Source of the DNA: Legionella maioricensis
Lineage (GTDB): Bacteria; Pseudomonadota; Gammaproteobacteria; Legionellales; Legionellaceae
Assembly (NCBI RefSeq): GCF_023618015.1
Contig: NZ_JAJKBJ010000020.1
Coordinates: 1 to 64,000, forward strand
DNA: 64,000 nucleotides
Reading direction: 5' to 3'
The position numbers and the translations under genes are program-made. Positions 7,651-17,822 of the stretch are shown here, piece after piece. Every line of letters begins with the position of its first letter. Within the stretch, counting starts at the first letter, position 1. The notes below the pieces were generated by a model. It was not told where the DNA came from, ran no database searches, and worked only from the letters and a program-made list of their open reading frames with translations.

Positions 7651-8415
7651 TTGGAATTTTTACCTAATAAAGTTCAAATCACTAAGTTCATTCTGTTGTT
7701 CTTCATCGGGATGACGTGGATGACTCAAACATTTGCATTTTTACCCAACAATAACACGCAAACGAAGCCGGTTTCCCCTGGAGTTCAGGTTAAAGTAAAA
7801 CATCACCGGGAAGTCGTAGTGTTAATCCATGGTTTACTGCGTTCTTACATGAGTATGAGGCCATTAAAACTCTATCTGGAAAATCAAGGTTATCAGGTAT
7901 ATTACTATAATTACCCTTCGGCAAAATACACGATTCACGAACATGCAATTTATTTGAACCAATACATCAATCGTATATTAGCGATCCATTCAGGGATAAA
8001 AATTCATTTTGTCACTCACAGCCTGGGGGGCATCATTGTCAGAGAGGCATTATCTAGATGGCCACCCGATCAGTTGAAACATATTGGCACCCTGGTGATG
8101 CTGGCACCTCCTAACCAGGGTTCCTTGCTCGCCAAGCTATCTACAAAAATGTTTCCCCTAATCACCTCCTCAATAAAACCATTGGCTGAGCTAAGTTCAG
8201 ACAAAGAGTCCTACGTGCATCATGTGCCGGTGCCAAATATTAAGATGGGTATAATCGCTGGGCGGTTTGACGCCAAAGTTCCGCCTTCCTCGGCCTGGTT
8301 GCAAGGGCAAACTGAGCCTATGGTCATCAACTCCACGCATACTTTTATTATGAATCATGCAAAAACAAAGAAGTTAATTCTTACTTTCCTGGAGAGGGGA
8401 TCATTTGAGGAGTGA
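7651..8415 (+). CDS. secreted alpha/beta hydrolase, lipase-like
   Basis: A 254-residue protein starting with TTG, preceded by AGGAAAG. Residues 1-30 look like a signal peptide or anchor (KFILLFFIGMTWMTQTFAF). The fold elements are in order: the oxyanion segment VVLIHGLLRSYMSM near residue 57, the nucleophile elbow THSLGGIIVREAL near residue 123 with Ser as nucleophile, Asp in IAGRFDAKVPP near residue 204, and His in STHTFIMNH near residue 231. This is the Ser-Asp-His triad of lipases and PGAP1-like esterases. It is probably exported by Sec to the periplasm or beyond. The gene is single and converges on yggU; it is not obviously in an operon with the upstream oxidase-like gene. Confidence 0.85.
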   Translation: MEFLPNKVQITKFILLFFIGMTWMTQTFAFLPNNNTQTKPVSPGVQVKVKHHREVVVLIHGLLRSYMSMRPLKLYLENQGYQVYYYNYPSAKYTIHEHAIYLNQYINRILAIHSGIKIHFVTHSLGGIIVREALSRWPPDQLKHIGTLVMLAPPNQGSLLAKLSTKMFPLITSSIKPLAELSSDKESYVHHVPVPNIKMGIIAGRFDAKVPPSSAWLQGQTEPMVINSTHTFIMNHAKTKKLILTFLERGSFEE

Positions 8416-8434
8416 CGGGATGACACTATCCCGT
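8415..8434. terminator. possible bidirectional hairpin between convergent genes
   Basis: ACGGGAT (8415-8421) and ATCCCGT (8428-8434) form a 7-bp stem with a 6-nt loop between the lipase-like gene and yggU. There is no T-run, so the terminator call is weak. Confidence 0.3.
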
Positions 8435-8452
8435 GACTCTGGTAATTGGGAT

Positions 8453-8746
8453 TTAGCTAAAGGATGGCGCGTCATTGATAAATTTCTGCAGGGTTTCTGT
8501 TAAAGGAACTCTAAGCTGTTTGTGTCGACTTTCCTGGCCTCGTAATAAAGTAATTTGTGTTTTAGGTATCTTAAAGAGTTTTGCTATAAAGAGGATGAGT
8601 TCTTTATTAGCCTCACCCTCTTTAGGTTGGGCATGCAGGGCAATATGTAATGCGTCTTTGGTTATTTCCAAAAGAGCCGTTTTTTTTGCATTAGGTTTGG
8701 CATACACATTGAGTGAAACATGTTGTTCATCTATTTTGCACCACAT
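8453..8746 (-). CDS. yggU: YggU/DUF167 family protein
   Basis: A 97-residue protein with the family core: SLNVYAKPNAKKTALL near residue 11, the HAQPKEGEANKELILFIAK segment around residues 37-55, and a later VTLLRGQESRHKQ-like strand-turn (ITLLRGQESRHKQLRV). Length and order match the DUF167 family, a small cytoplasmic alpha/beta protein with no established function. In many proteobacteria it lies near yggT and proC; here it instead precedes tRNA-Val and thrS on the opposite strand. Confidence 0.88.
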   Translation of the reverse strand: MWCKIDEQHVSLNVYAKPNAKKTALLEITKDALHIALHAQPKEGEANKELILFIAKLFKIPKTQITLLRGQESRHKQLRVPLTETLQKFINDAPSFS

Positions 8747-8836
8747 AAATTTAATCCAAAAATCGTTTTAAATGATTTGCTTTATAATACTACCTTATTA
8801 TATAATTCAAGCCAATTTGAATGCAGGTCGAATTAT

Positions 8837-8911
8837 AGGCACGTAGCTCAGTGGTAGAGCACCACCTTGACATGGTGGTGGTCGGTGGTTCGATCCCACT
8901 CGTGCCTACCA
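8837..8911 (+). tRNA. tRNA-Val (anticodon GAC)
   Basis: The cloverleaf folds by eye. The acceptor arms are AGGCACG (8837-8843) and CGTGCCT (8901-8907). The D-arm contains GCTC-AGTGGTA-GAGC, the anticodon loop is TTGACAT with GAC, and the T-arm is GTGGTTCGATCCCAC. Discriminator A and an encoded CCA complete the 3' end. An 11-bp inverted repeat (8799-8809 and 8919-8929) flanks the gene. Confidence 0.95.
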
Positions 8912-8972
8912 TATAACCTGAATTATATAGTAGAATCTAAAACAGCAACTACTGCACAGATTATTAAGGTTT

Positions 8973-9003
8973 AAACCCTGCTTGCTATGCAGGGTTTTTT
9001 TTT
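8973..9003 (+). terminator. intrinsic terminator between tRNA-Val and thrS
   Basis: AAACCCTGC (8973-8981) pairs exactly with GCAGGGTTT (8989-8997) across a 7-nt loop, and the T-run continues to 9003. It ends the tRNA transcript. Because it is only about 40 bases before thrS, it could also act as an attenuator for the synthetase operon. Confidence 0.85.
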
Positions 9004-9044
9004 GAAAAAAGAAGTGCTTTACGGACGCAAAGACGGATAAAACT

Positions 9045-10958
9045 ATGCCCAACATTAAATTGCCTGACGGAAGTGTAAAACATTTTGAAGCGCCCTTAAC
9101 CATTTATGATGTAGCGCATCATATCAGCCCGGGGTTAGCCAAGGCTGCATTGGCCGGTCGTGTAGATGGTCGTTTAGTAGATACCACTTATCTTATTGAA
9201 ACCGATTGTTCCTTAGTTATAGTGACTGAAAAGCAAGAGGACAGCTTGGAAGTTATTCGTCATTCTACTGCTCATTTGCTCGCTCAAGCCGTAAAATCTC
9301 TTTTTCCCACTGCTCAAGTGACCATAGGTCCAGTTATTGATGATGGCTTTTTTTATGATTTCGCATTCCAAAGAGCATTTACTCCAGAAGATTTGGAATT
9401 AATAGAAGCAAAAATGCATGAACTGGCTAAAGCCAATTATCCTGTTACTCGTAGGGTATTACCACGCGATGAAGCAATAAAATATTTTAAAAGTTTAGGG
9501 GAAGAGTATAAGGCAAAAATTATTGCTGATATTCCCGCCGATGAAGTGCTTTCTCTATATAAGCAAGGTGACTTTGAAGATCTGTGCCGAGGTCCCCATG
9601 TACCTTCAACCGGATTTTTAAAAGCATTCAAACTGACTAAGTTAGCCGGTGCGTATTGGCGTGGTGATTCTAATAATGAAATGCTACAGCGAATTTATGG
9701 TACCGCTTGGGCAGATAAAAAGTCCTTGGCTGACTATTTATTCAGAATGGAAGAAGCGGAAAAGCGTGATCATCGTAAATTAGGCAAAGCTTTGGATTTG
9801 TTTCACTTCCAGGATATTGCTCCGGGAATGGTTTTTTGGCATCCCAAAGGATGGACGATTTACCAAGAGTTAGAGCGTTATATGCGCATGCGATTGGCTG
9901 ATTTTGGTTATCAGGAAATTAAAACCCCTCAATTGGTGGACCGAGTACTTTGGGAAAAATCAGGTCATTGGGATAACTTTAGAGATGAAATGTTTGTTAC
10001 GGAAACAGACAATCGCCACTATGCTGTAAAACCGATGAATTGTCCTTGCCATATTCAAGTCTACAATCAAGGTTTGAAAAGTTATCGAGATCTGCCATTA
10101 AGACTTTCGGAGTTTGGTAACTGCCATCGCTGTGAGCCTTCTGGTTCATTACATGGATTAATGCGGGTTCGCAATATGGTGCAAGATGATGCCCATATTT
10201 TTTGTACGGAAGATCAAATTCAATCAGAAGTAGCGATGATGTTGGAGCTGGTCCAATCAGTTTATACTGATTTTGGATTTAATGAGATCAAATATCGTTT
10301 AGCGCTGCGACCTGAAAAACGCGTAGGCTCTGATGAGGTTTGGGATAAAGCAGAAAATGCCCTGAAACTTGCCATGAAAGGAAGAAATATTGAATGGATA
10401 GATGCCCCTGGTGAGGGTGCATTTTACGGTCCAAAGATTGAGTGTTCCTTGTCTGATTGCCTGGGCAGGATATGGCAATGTGGAACCATACAAGTCGATT
10501 TTTCCATGCCTGCACGTTTAGACGCCAGTTATATTGCTGAAAATGGTAATAAACAAGTTCCGGTCATGTTGCATCGAGCAATATTAGGTTCTTTTGAACG
10601 TTTTATGGGTATTCTAATAGAGCATTATGCTGGGAAACTACCGTTATGGCTGTCTCCAGTACAAGCTTCGGTACTCACTATTAGTGAAAAACAGAATGAA
10701 TACGCAGAAAAAGTGAGTCAAATTTTGCAAAAAAGAGGTATTCGTGCAAATTTTGACTTGAGAAATGAGAAAATTGGCTTTAAAATCCGTGAACACACTT
10801 TACAAAAAGTACCTTATTTATTAGTTATAGGCGACAAAGAAGTTGAAGCTGGTCAAGTCGCTGTACGAACTCGTGAAGGTGCGGATTTAGGTGTGATGAC
10901 AATAGATACAATTTGTGATACCTTGACGCAAGAAATTGTCCGTAAGGGATCTCTATAA
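9045..10958 (+). CDS. thrS: threonyl-tRNA synthetase
   Basis: A 637-residue cytoplasmic class II synthetase of normal length. It contains an N-terminal TGS domain (residues 1-62, [11 protein letters not shown]). The editing domain follows with [16 protein letters not shown] near residue 74 and [10 protein letters not shown] near 182. The catalytic core has motif 2 ([20 protein letters not shown] near 363), the zinc cysteine in [12 protein letters not shown] near 334, and motif 3 ([16 protein letters not shown]). A C-terminal anticodon-binding domain ends the protein. It charges tRNA-Thr. It is the first gene of the conserved thrS-infC-rpmI-rplT-pheS-pheT-ihfA string, and only 23 bases separate it from the infC start. 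Confidence 0.98.
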   Translation: MPNIKLPDGSVKHFEAPLTIYDVAHHISPGLAKAALAGRVDGRLVDTTYLIETDCSLVIVTEKQEDSLEVIRHSTAHLLAQAVKSLFPTAQVTIGPVIDDGFFYDFAFQRAFTPEDLELIEAKMHELAKANYPVTRRVLPRDEAIKYFKSLGEEYKAKIIADIPADEVLSLYKQGDFEDLCRGPHVPSTGFLKAFKLTKLAGAYWRGDSNNEMLQRIYGTAWADKKSLADYLFRMEEAEKRDHRKLGKALDLFHFQDIAPGMVFWHPKGWTIYQELERYMRMRLADFGYQEIKTPQLVDRVLWEKSGHWDNFRDEMFVTETDNRHYAVKPMNCPCHIQVYNQGLKSYRDLPLRLSEFGNCHRCEPSGSLHGLMRVRNMVQDDAHIFCTEDQIQSEVAMMLELVQSVYTDFGFNEIKYRLALRPEKRVGSDEVWDKAENALKLAMKGRNIEWIDAPGEGAFYGPKIECSLSDCLGRIWQCGTIQVDFSMPARLDASYIAENGNKQVPVMLHRAILGSFERFMGILIEHYAGKLPLWLSPVQASVLTISEKQNEYAEKVSQILQKRGIRANFDLRNEKIGFKIREHTLQKVPYLLVIGDKEVEAGQVAVRTREGADLGVMTIDTICDTLTQEIVRKGSL

Positions 10959-10981
10959 ATAACGAGCTGGAGGAATAAACC

Positions 10982-11518
10982 ATTAGTGCACCAACTAAGC
11001 GTGAAAATGATCGCGCACGAATTAATGAACAGATCACTGTACCTGAGGTACGCTTAATTGATGTCGATGGTAACCAGGCAGGAATTGTATCAACAAGAGA
11101 AGCACTGCGTGCAGCAGAAGAGGATGGATTGGATTTGGTTGAGATATCACCAACAGCCAAACCCCCGGTCTGCCGCATTATGGATTATGGTAAATTTGTC
11201 TTTGAACTGAATAAAAAACAAGCTGAAGCAAGAAAAAAGCAAAAGCAAATTCAGGTTAAGGAATTAAAATTCCGTCCAACAACGGAAGATGGAGATTATC
11301 AGGTCAAGCTACGCAACCTGATCCGTTTCCTCAATCATGGTGATAAGGTCAAAATTACGCTGCGTTTTCGTGGTCGTGAGATGGCTCATCAAGAACTCGG
11401 TATGAAAATTCTGGAACGCATCCAGGCGGATACGGCTGAATTTGCGGTTGTTGAGCAGCATGCTAAGCGTGAAGGAAGACAATTACTGATGGTATTATCA
11501 CCCAAAAAAACTAAGTAG
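10982..11518 (+). CDS. infC: translation initiation factor IF-3 (AUU start)
   Basis: A 178-residue protein beginning at the rare codon ATT (10982-10984), eight bases after GGAGG (10969-10973). The frame is open from there and gives the expected N-terminus ([17 protein letters not shown]). The first ATG, at 11129, would remove the whole N-terminal domain. The linker ([20 protein letters not shown]) and the C-terminal 30S-binding domain ([14 protein letters not shown]) are intact. The AUU start is the known basis of IF-3 autoregulation, since IF-3 rejects non-canonical starts; its presence here suggests the same control. It binds the 30S subunit and enforces start-codon choice. Confidence 0.96.
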   Translation: MSAPTKRENDRARINEQITVPEVRLIDVDGNQAGIVSTREALRAAEEDGLDLVEISPTAKPPVCRIMDYGKFVFELNKKQAEARKKQKQIQVKELKFRPTTEDGDYQVKLRNLIRFLNHGDKVKITLRFRGREMAHQELGMKILERIQADTAEFAVVEQHAKREGRQLLMVLSPKKTK

Positions 11519-11568
11519 CTAAATAATATTTGTTATGAAAAACAAATATCAATGCGGAGTATTATGTT

Positions 11569-11769
11569 ATGCCAAAGTTAAAGTCACATCGTGGAGCAGC
11601 TAAACGCTTCCGTAAGACAGCGAGTGGTGCGATTAAACGTCGTGGCGCTTATAGAAACCATATCCTCACCAAGAAGTCTACTAAGCAAAAACGCCATTTA
11701 CGCGTAGGTGCCAGTACTTTGAAGCCATGCGATGCGCGTTTGGCAGAGCGTATGTTGCACGGTAGTTAA
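11569..11769 (+). CDS. rpmI: 50S ribosomal protein L35
   Basis: A 66-residue, strongly basic protein with the family signature [20 protein letters not shown] and a C-terminal [15 protein letters not shown]-type segment. It is part of the 50S subunit. The 50-base gap after infC holds a small hairpin (ATATTTGTT/AACAAATAT near 11525-11548) in front of the ribosome binding site, where L20-dependent translational control acts in other gammaproteobacteria. That role here is inference. Confidence 0.97.
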   Translation: MPKLKSHRGAAKRFRKTASGAIKRRGAYRNHILTKKSTKQKRHLRVGASTLKPCDARLAERMLHGS

Positions 11770-11784
11770 GGGGAGGATTAAAAA

Positions 11785-12144
11785 ATGCCAAGAGTTAAAC
11801 GTGGTGTGACAGCGAAAGCCCGTCACAAGAAAATTTTAGATCAAGCTAAAGGTTATTACGGTGCACGTAGCCGGACCTATCGCGTAGCGAAACAAGCAGT
11901 AATTAAAGCTGGTCAATATGCATATCGTGATAGACGTCAGAAAAAACGACAATTCCGTGCTCTATGGATAGTTCGTATTAATGCACAAGCTCGTGAATGT
12001 GGTATGTCTTATAGCCGTTTGATTGATGGTTTGAAAAAAGCATCAATTGAGCTGGATAGAAAAATACTGGCAGACATGGCTGTTAATGATAAAGTAGCCT
12101 TTGCTGCAGTGGCTGAACAAGCTAAAGCTGCATTAGCAGGTTAA
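11785..12144 (+). CDS. rplT: 50S ribosomal protein L20
   Basis: A 119-residue basic protein of the usual length. The start [19 protein letters not shown] and the segment [20 protein letters not shown] are diagnostic. It binds 23S rRNA early in 50S assembly and represses its own operon in E. coli. It follows rpmI by 15 bases with a GGGGAGG ribosome binding site. A terminator-like hairpin lies between it and pheS. Confidence 0.98.
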   Translation: MPRVKRGVTAKARHKKILDQAKGYYGARSRTYRVAKQAVIKAGQYAYRDRRQKKRQFRALWIVRINAQARECGMSYSRLIDGLKKASIELDRKILADMAVNDKVAFAAVAEQAKAALAG

Positions 12145-12229
12145 TTTGTTATTAGATGGGTCTTAGTTTGATGTAAGTGACTTTAGATCTTAAATTCATT
12201 TGTAATAGGCCCAGCGTAACTAAATTTAA

Positions 12230-13306
<1,077 letters not shown>

Positions 13307-13353
13307 TTTACTCGTCGCAAGACAAGTGGTTGTATAAGTGATGGGGACGATAG

Positions 13354-15735
13354 ATGAAATTAAGTAAGTTATGGTTACGTGAATGGGTTAACTTCTCGTT
13401 AACTGAACAAGAGTTAGCTGCTCAATTGACTATGGCTGGTTTGGAAGTAGACGCCGTAAGCCCTGTAGCAGGGGAATTTAGTCATGTGGTTGTTGCTGAA
13501 GTACTTAGCACAAAACCTCACCCAGATGCTGATAAATTGACTTTATGTGACGTTAAGGCCGGCAACGATCAAACGTTGAAAATTGTTTGCGGTGCTGCGA
13601 ATGTGAGACCAGGATTAAAAGTTGCTTTGGCAATGATTGGAGCCCAATTACCTGGTGGTCTCAAAATTAAAGAATCCAAACTACGCGGTGAATTATCACA
13701 AGGAATGCTCTGCTCAGTGACCGAACTGGGGCTGGCGGAACAATCTGAAGGCATTATGGAGCTAGAAGAAGATGCTCCCGTGGGCATGAATTTACGTGAG
13801 TATCTGGTTCTTGATGATCATATATTGGATATTGATTTAACGCCTAATCGCGCTGATTGCTTCAGTGTTTTAGGTATTGCTCGTGAAGTAGCCGTATTAA
13901 ATAAACTGCCTCTATCAGAACCCTCCATTAGTACTGTTGCACCTGCAATTGATGATGTACTAACCATTAATTTAAAAAATGCTGAGGCATGTCCTCGTTA
14001 TTGTGGCCGTATTATTCGTAATATTAATTCTGCCGCAACAACTCCCTTGTGGATGGTTGAACGATTGCGTCGAGGTGGAATCAGAGCCTTGCATCCGGTT
14101 GTTGACGTGATGAATTATGTGATGCTTGAGTTAGGTCAACCTATGCACGCTTTTGATTTGGCTAAGTTAAAAGGGGAAGTTACTGTTCGTTTTAGCAATG
14201 AAGCAGAACATCTGGAACTATTAGATGGTCAGGAAGTAACCTTAAGCGACAAAGTATTAGTGATCGCTGATAAAGAAAAGCCCTTGGCTATGGCTGGTAT
14301 TATGGGAGGGGCGGACAGCGCAGTTCAAGCCCATACTCAAGATGTATTTTTAGAAAGTGCTTATTTTAATCCGGTGATTATCGCTGGAGTTGCCAGAAAA
14401 TATGGTTTGTTCAGTGATTCATCACAACGTTTTGAGCGTGGTGTCGATCCTTATCTGCAAATCAAAGCTCTGGAGCGTGCAACATCATTGATTTTATCCA
14501 TTGTGGGTGGGCAGGCTGGCCCAATAGTCGAATCCAGCAATGCGGCGCATGTTCCTGCAAAAGCTCAAATTTCTTTTGATACCAATAAGGTGAAGAAACT
14601 AACTGGCCTTACTATTTCACTGGAAGAAATGAAGAGTTTGTTAGAAGGCCTAGGTATTAAAATTATTCAGGATAAGAAAGGCATTCTTGATGTAGAGGTT
14701 CCTTCTCATCGATTTGATGTGCAACAGGATGTTGATTTGGTTGAAGAAATCATTCGCCTGTATGGCTATGATAATTTAAAAGCTCAGCCAATGAATGCAT
14801 TGGTTCAGGCAGGTAAGGCCAGTGCTAATGAGCGTATTGCCCAGCAACTCGCAGTTTGGTTTAGAAGTCGAGGATATAATGAAACGATAAGTTACAGTTT
14901 TGTCGATCCCGAGCTACAAGATGCAATTTATCCCCAACATGAAGTGATGCAGCTACTGAATCCAATTTCGTCTGAGTTATCGCAAATGCGAGTTGGTATG
15001 TGGCCTGGGTTAATTGCATCCATGATGTATAATATTCACCGCCAACAAAATGCAATTAAGTTTTTTGAAATAGGTGTGGTGTTTGATGTGGAACAAGGCC
15101 AGTTAAATGAGCGAGCCTGTATTGCTGGTTTGTTAATGGGGGAACAAGGTGGGGTAAATTGGAGCGAGACTATCCGCTACTTTGATTTTTTTGATCTCAA
15201 AGGAGATTTACAGTCCTTATTTTCATTATTAAAATTAGAGCATGTTGCTTTCGTTCCAGCAACGCATGATGCGTTACACCCTGGTCAGTCGGCGCAAATA
15301 ATGATCAATGATCTGCCTGCTGGGTGGCTAGGTGTGCTTCACCCAAAATTGACTGATGCATTGGATCTGCCTCATGATGTGATATTATTTGAAATGAATT
15401 TGGCGCAATTAATTAATCTTCATGCGCCACGCTATAAAACAATTTCAAAATATCCGCAAATCAGAAGGGATTTATCCTTTTTGGTTGATACCCAGATTAA
15501 TGCCATGCAAATTGAAGAGGCAGTTAGAACCTGCGTCAAAGAAGACTGGTTAAAATCCTTTGATGTATTTGATGTGTATGTAGGAAAAGGGATTCCCGAG
15601 GGTAAAAAAAGTTTAGCAGTAGCGATGACTTTGCAAGATGATAGTCGAACATTAGTTGATGCTGAGATCAATTCATTAATTGGTGCTATAATCAAAACAT
15701 TGCAAAATGAATTTTCAATCATATTGAGGGAGTAA
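13354..15735 (+). CDS. pheT: phenylalanyl-tRNA synthetase beta subunit
   Basis: A 793-residue protein of standard length. The domains in order are an EMAP/tRNA-binding domain (residues about 40-150, [18 protein letters not shown]), the B3/B4 domain with editing function (RVIIRNINS-like region and [19 protein letters not shown] near residue 232), B5, a class II-like core, and a C-terminal ferredoxin-fold anticodon-binding domain ([20 protein letters not shown] near 692). It forms the heterotetramer with PheS. It follows pheS by 47 bases and ends 2 bases before the GTG start of ihfA. Confidence 0.97.
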   Translation: MKLSKLWLREWVNFSLTEQELAAQLTMAGLEVDAVSPVAGEFSHVVVAEVLSTKPHPDADKLTLCDVKAGNDQTLKIVCGAANVRPGLKVALAMIGAQLPGGLKIKESKLRGELSQGMLCSVTELGLAEQSEGIMELEEDAPVGMNLREYLVLDDHILDIDLTPNRADCFSVLGIAREVAVLNKLPLSEPSISTVAPAIDDVLTINLKNAEACPRYCGRIIRNINSAATTPLWMVERLRRGGIRALHPVVDVMNYVMLELGQPMHAFDLAKLKGEVTVRFSNEAEHLELLDGQEVTLSDKVLVIADKEKPLAMAGIMGGADSAVQAHTQDVFLESAYFNPVIIAGVARKYGLFSDSSQRFERGVDPYLQIKALERATSLILSIVGGQAGPIVESSNAAHVPAKAQISFDTNKVKKLTGLTISLEEMKSLLEGLGIKIIQDKKGILDVEVPSHRFDVQQDVDLVEEIIRLYGYDNLKAQPMNALVQAGKASANERIAQQLAVWFRSRGYNETISYSFVDPELQDAIYPQHEVMQLLNPISSELSQMRVGMWPGLIASMMYNIHRQQNAIKFFEIGVVFDVEQGQLNERACIAGLLMGEQGGVNWSETIRYFDFFDLKGDLQSLFSLLKLEHVAFVPATHDALHPGQSAQIMINDLPAGWLGVLHPKLTDALDLPHDVILFEMNLAQLINLHAPRYKTISKYPQIRRDLSFLVDTQINAMQIEEAVRTCVKEDWLKSFDVFDVYVGKGIPEGKKSLAVAMTLQDDSRTLVDAEINSLIGAIIKTLQNEFSIILRE

Positions 15736-15737
15736 TC

Positions 15738-16031
15738 GTGAGCGCACTAAGCAAAGCTATTATGTCGGAAACCTTGTGTGACGAATTAAAGCTGTCTAAG
15801 CCAGTCTCAAAGGAAATGGTAGAAAATTTTTTTGAAGAGTTGCGCTATGCTTTGGAGCATGGGCAGCATGTAAAATTATCTGGGTTTGGTAATTTTACAT
15901 TAAGAGATAAACCACAACGACCAGGTAGAAATCCAAAAACTGGTGAGGAAATCCCAGTGGTGGCTCGAAGAGTGGTTACTTTTAAGCCTGGTTTAAAATT
16001 AAAGACAAAAATTGAAGCAATAGGAAAATAG
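15738..16031 (+). CDS. ihfA: integration host factor alpha subunit
   Basis: A 97-residue HU/IHF fold protein that starts with GTG. The DNA-bending arm is [19 protein letters not shown] around residues 51-69, with the conserved proline that intercalates between bases, followed by [14 protein letters not shown]. The N-terminal helices ([19 protein letters not shown]) form the dimer body with IhfB. Its place behind pheT is the conserved arrangement in gammaproteobacteria. In Legionella IHF is linked to virulence and differentiation genes; nothing local adds to that. Confidence 0.96.
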   Translation: MSALSKAIMSETLCDELKLSKPVSKEMVENFFEELRYALEHGQHVKLSGFGNFTLRDKPQRPGRNPKTGEEIPVVARRVVTFKPGLKLKTKIEAIGK

Positions 16032-16035
16032 CTGA

Positions 16036-16350
16036 TTGACTTATTATATCAAGCACGTACTCTTATGCACTAATCAGAAGCCCGCCGGGAAACAATGTTG
16101 CGCAAATTCTGGTGGTGAACCTTTTTTTGATTACATGAAAACCAGGCTATTGGAATTAGACATGCATGGCCCTGGGAAGATTCGTGTAAGCAAAACAGGT
16201 TGTTTAGGTCGTTGTGCATCGGGTCCATGTCTGGTAATTTATCCCGAAGGGGTGTGGTATACTTATTCGTCTTTCTCTGATATTGATCAAATTATTGATA
16301 GTCATTTGATTGCAGGAGAAACGGTAGAACAACTTTTAATTGACCGATAA
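16036..16350 (+). CDS. thioredoxin-like 2Fe-2S ferredoxin
   Basis: A 104-residue protein starting with TTG (AGGAAA nine bases upstream). The cysteine pattern of the thioredoxin-fold 2Fe-2S ferredoxins is complete: HVLLCTNQKPAGKQCC near residue 7, then KTGCLGRCASGPCLVIYP near residue 54. The family carries out electron transfer in the cytoplasm; partner and pathway are unknown. The gene is 5 bases after ihfA and could be co-transcribed. Confidence 0.88.
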   Translation: MTYYIKHVLLCTNQKPAGKQCCANSGGEPFFDYMKTRLLELDMHGPGKIRVSKTGCLGRCASGPCLVIYPEGVWYTYSSFSDIDQIIDSHLIAGETVEQLLIDR

Positions 16351-16411
16351 CTATATTGCTATTTTAAAAGGTTTGTTTGAGTATATCGATTGGTTATAAA
16401 AAAAGAGGAGT

Positions 16412-16431
16412 TTCCACTTCAGCAGGTGGAA
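16412..16431 (+). terminator. weak hairpin after the ferredoxin gene
   Basis: TTCCAC (16412-16417) and GTGGAA (16426-16431) form a 6-bp stem with an 8-nt loop, followed by TTTGATGTTTTT. It is a possible terminator of the pheT-ihfA-ferredoxin transcript, before the promoter region of rplM. Confidence 0.4.
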
Positions 16432-16567
16432 TTTGATGTTTTTACAGGGATTTAATTAATTGTTCATAAATTTTTATCCTTTTTACTTGTAGGATGTTTC
16501 TGTTTTGGTTAAAATCGCCCGTCCATGATAGAAAGATTACCAATTTAGGCGGTTCGGAGTTTATTTA

Positions 16568-17002
16568 ATGAAGACATTTAGTGCCAAAGGCCATGAAGTC
16601 AAACGTGACTGGTTCGTGGTCGATGCCAGCGATAAGGTTTTGGGTCGCTTAGCAACTGAGATTGCCCGTCGTTTACGTGGCAAACATAAAGCTGAGTACA
16701 CACCTCATGTTGATACTGGGGATTACATCATTGTTACTAATGCGGAAAAAGTCACTGTGACTGGCCGTAAATTTAATAACAAAATGTATCACCATCACAC
16801 TGGTTTTCCTGGTGGTATCAAATCGGTTACTTTCGAAAAAATGCAAGGTAGAAATCCTGCAAAAATTATCGAACTTGCTGTAAAAGGCATGCTACCAAAA
16901 AACCCATTGGGTAGAGAGATGTATCGCAAATTGAAAGTATATGTGGGCAGTGAACATCCACATACTGCACAGCAACCCAAGCAACTAGAGATTGAGGAAT
17001 AA
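16568..17002 (+). CDS. rplM: 50S ribosomal protein L13
   Basis: A 144-residue protein of normal size. Diagnostic segments are [20 protein letters not shown] near residue 12, [19 protein letters not shown] near 41, and [20 protein letters not shown] near 99. It is an early 50S assembly protein. It stands 6 bases before rpsI in the universal rplM-rpsI operon. The 217-base region upstream probably holds the operon promoter (TTAAAAT about 50 bases before the ATG). Confidence 0.98.
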   Translation: MKTFSAKGHEVKRDWFVVDASDKVLGRLATEIARRLRGKHKAEYTPHVDTGDYIIVTNAEKVTVTGRKFNNKMYHHHTGFPGGIKSVTFEKMQGRNPAKIIELAVKGMLPKNPLGREMYRKLKVYVGSEHPHTAQQPKQLEIEE

Positions 17003-17007
17003 GTACT

Positions 17008-17439
17008 ATGGCTGAAATGAAGCAATACTACGGCACTGGTCGTAGAAAAAGTTCAACAGCTCGCGTTTTTTTACGTCCCGGTAAAGGTGAGATCAAAGTT
17101 AACAACCGTACTTTGCAAGAGTATTTCTGTCGTGAAACTTCTTGCATGGTGGTTATGCAACCTCTGGAAACTGTTGAGCTGGTCAACAAGTTTGATATTT
17201 TTGTCACCGTAGTTGGTGGTGGAATTGCTGGTCAAGCTGGAGCAGTTCGTTTAGGAATAGCTAGAGCATTAGTTGCGTATGATGAAAAAGATTTGGCTGA
17301 AGATGCTGAACCTAATCCTAATTCATTTCGCCGAAAACTTCGTGCGCGTGGTCTGCTGACTCGTGATTCACGTCGTGTAGAAAGAAAGAAAGTGGGTTTG
17401 CACAAAGCACGTCGAGCTACTCAATACTCCAAACGTTAA
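17008..17439 (+). CDS. rpsI: 30S ribosomal protein S9
   Basis: A 143-residue basic protein. [19 protein letters not shown] near residue 6 and the C-terminal tail [17 protein letters not shown] are diagnostic; the tail reaches into the P site. It overlaps nothing and ends at a strong terminator. The last 51 coding bases plus terminator are repeated in decayed form at 19391-19477 (see the pseudogene entry), a sign that a segment was inserted or duplicated behind this gene. Confidence 0.98.
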   Translation: MAEMKQYYGTGRRKSSTARVFLRPGKGEIKVNNRTLQEYFCRETSCMVVMQPLETVELVNKFDIFVTVVGGGIAGQAGAVRLGIARALVAYDEKDLAEDAEPNPNSFRRKLRARGLLTRDSRRVERKKVGLHKARRATQYSKR

Positions 17440-17457
17440 TTGTTTATCGATTAATAA

Positions 17458-17482
17458 AACCCCGCATTGCGGGGTTTTTTTT
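17458..17482 (+). terminator. rpsI intrinsic terminator
   Basis: CCCCGC (17460-17465) and GCGGGG (17469-17474) with a 3-nt loop, extended by A-T pairs and followed by an 8-base T-run. A decayed copy lies at 19461-19477. Confidence 0.9.
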
Positions 17483-17759
17483 ATTTAAGATTTTTCCAAT
17501 ACATTCCAAGATACACACCCTCAATTTATTTTTTATTAAAAATGCGCTGCGACTTTATCACGGCGCTCTCACTGAAGATTAAAAATAAAGCGCGATAACA
17601 GATAGCGCAAGAAATGCCTGGTTGTTACTAAAAAAGACAGAATAGATTGATCGTGATAAAAATCAATAAGCTGCGTATTCCATTGTAGATTATATTTGAT
17701 GAAAGTGATTTGATGTTAAACTTTTGGAGAACATCGATCTGGCTGATATATTTGTTTAT
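17483..17759. other. intergenic between rpsI terminator and effector promoter
   Basis: AT-rich, no open frame or clear repeat. A few short complementary stretches (AAAAATAAAGCGCGATAA region near 17580) do not form a convincing structure. Confidence 0.4.
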
Positions 17760-17792
17760 GTTAATTATATGTTAATACTGTTTAAGTATAAT
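17760..17792 (+). promoter_or_regulatory. PmrA-box-like tandem repeat plus -10 box of the ankyrin gene
   Basis: GTTAATTAT (17760-17768), two bases, then GTTAATACT (17771-17779) is a tandem TTAATnnT with 11-bp period. A perfect TATAAT (17787-17792) follows after 7 bp. The layout matches the tandem cTTAATatT element known for PmrA-regulated Legionella effector genes and is mirrored in the next gene. Confidence 0.6.
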
Positions 17793-17822
17793 ACTGCGAT
17801 TAAGTAATTGTAGAGACAATAA

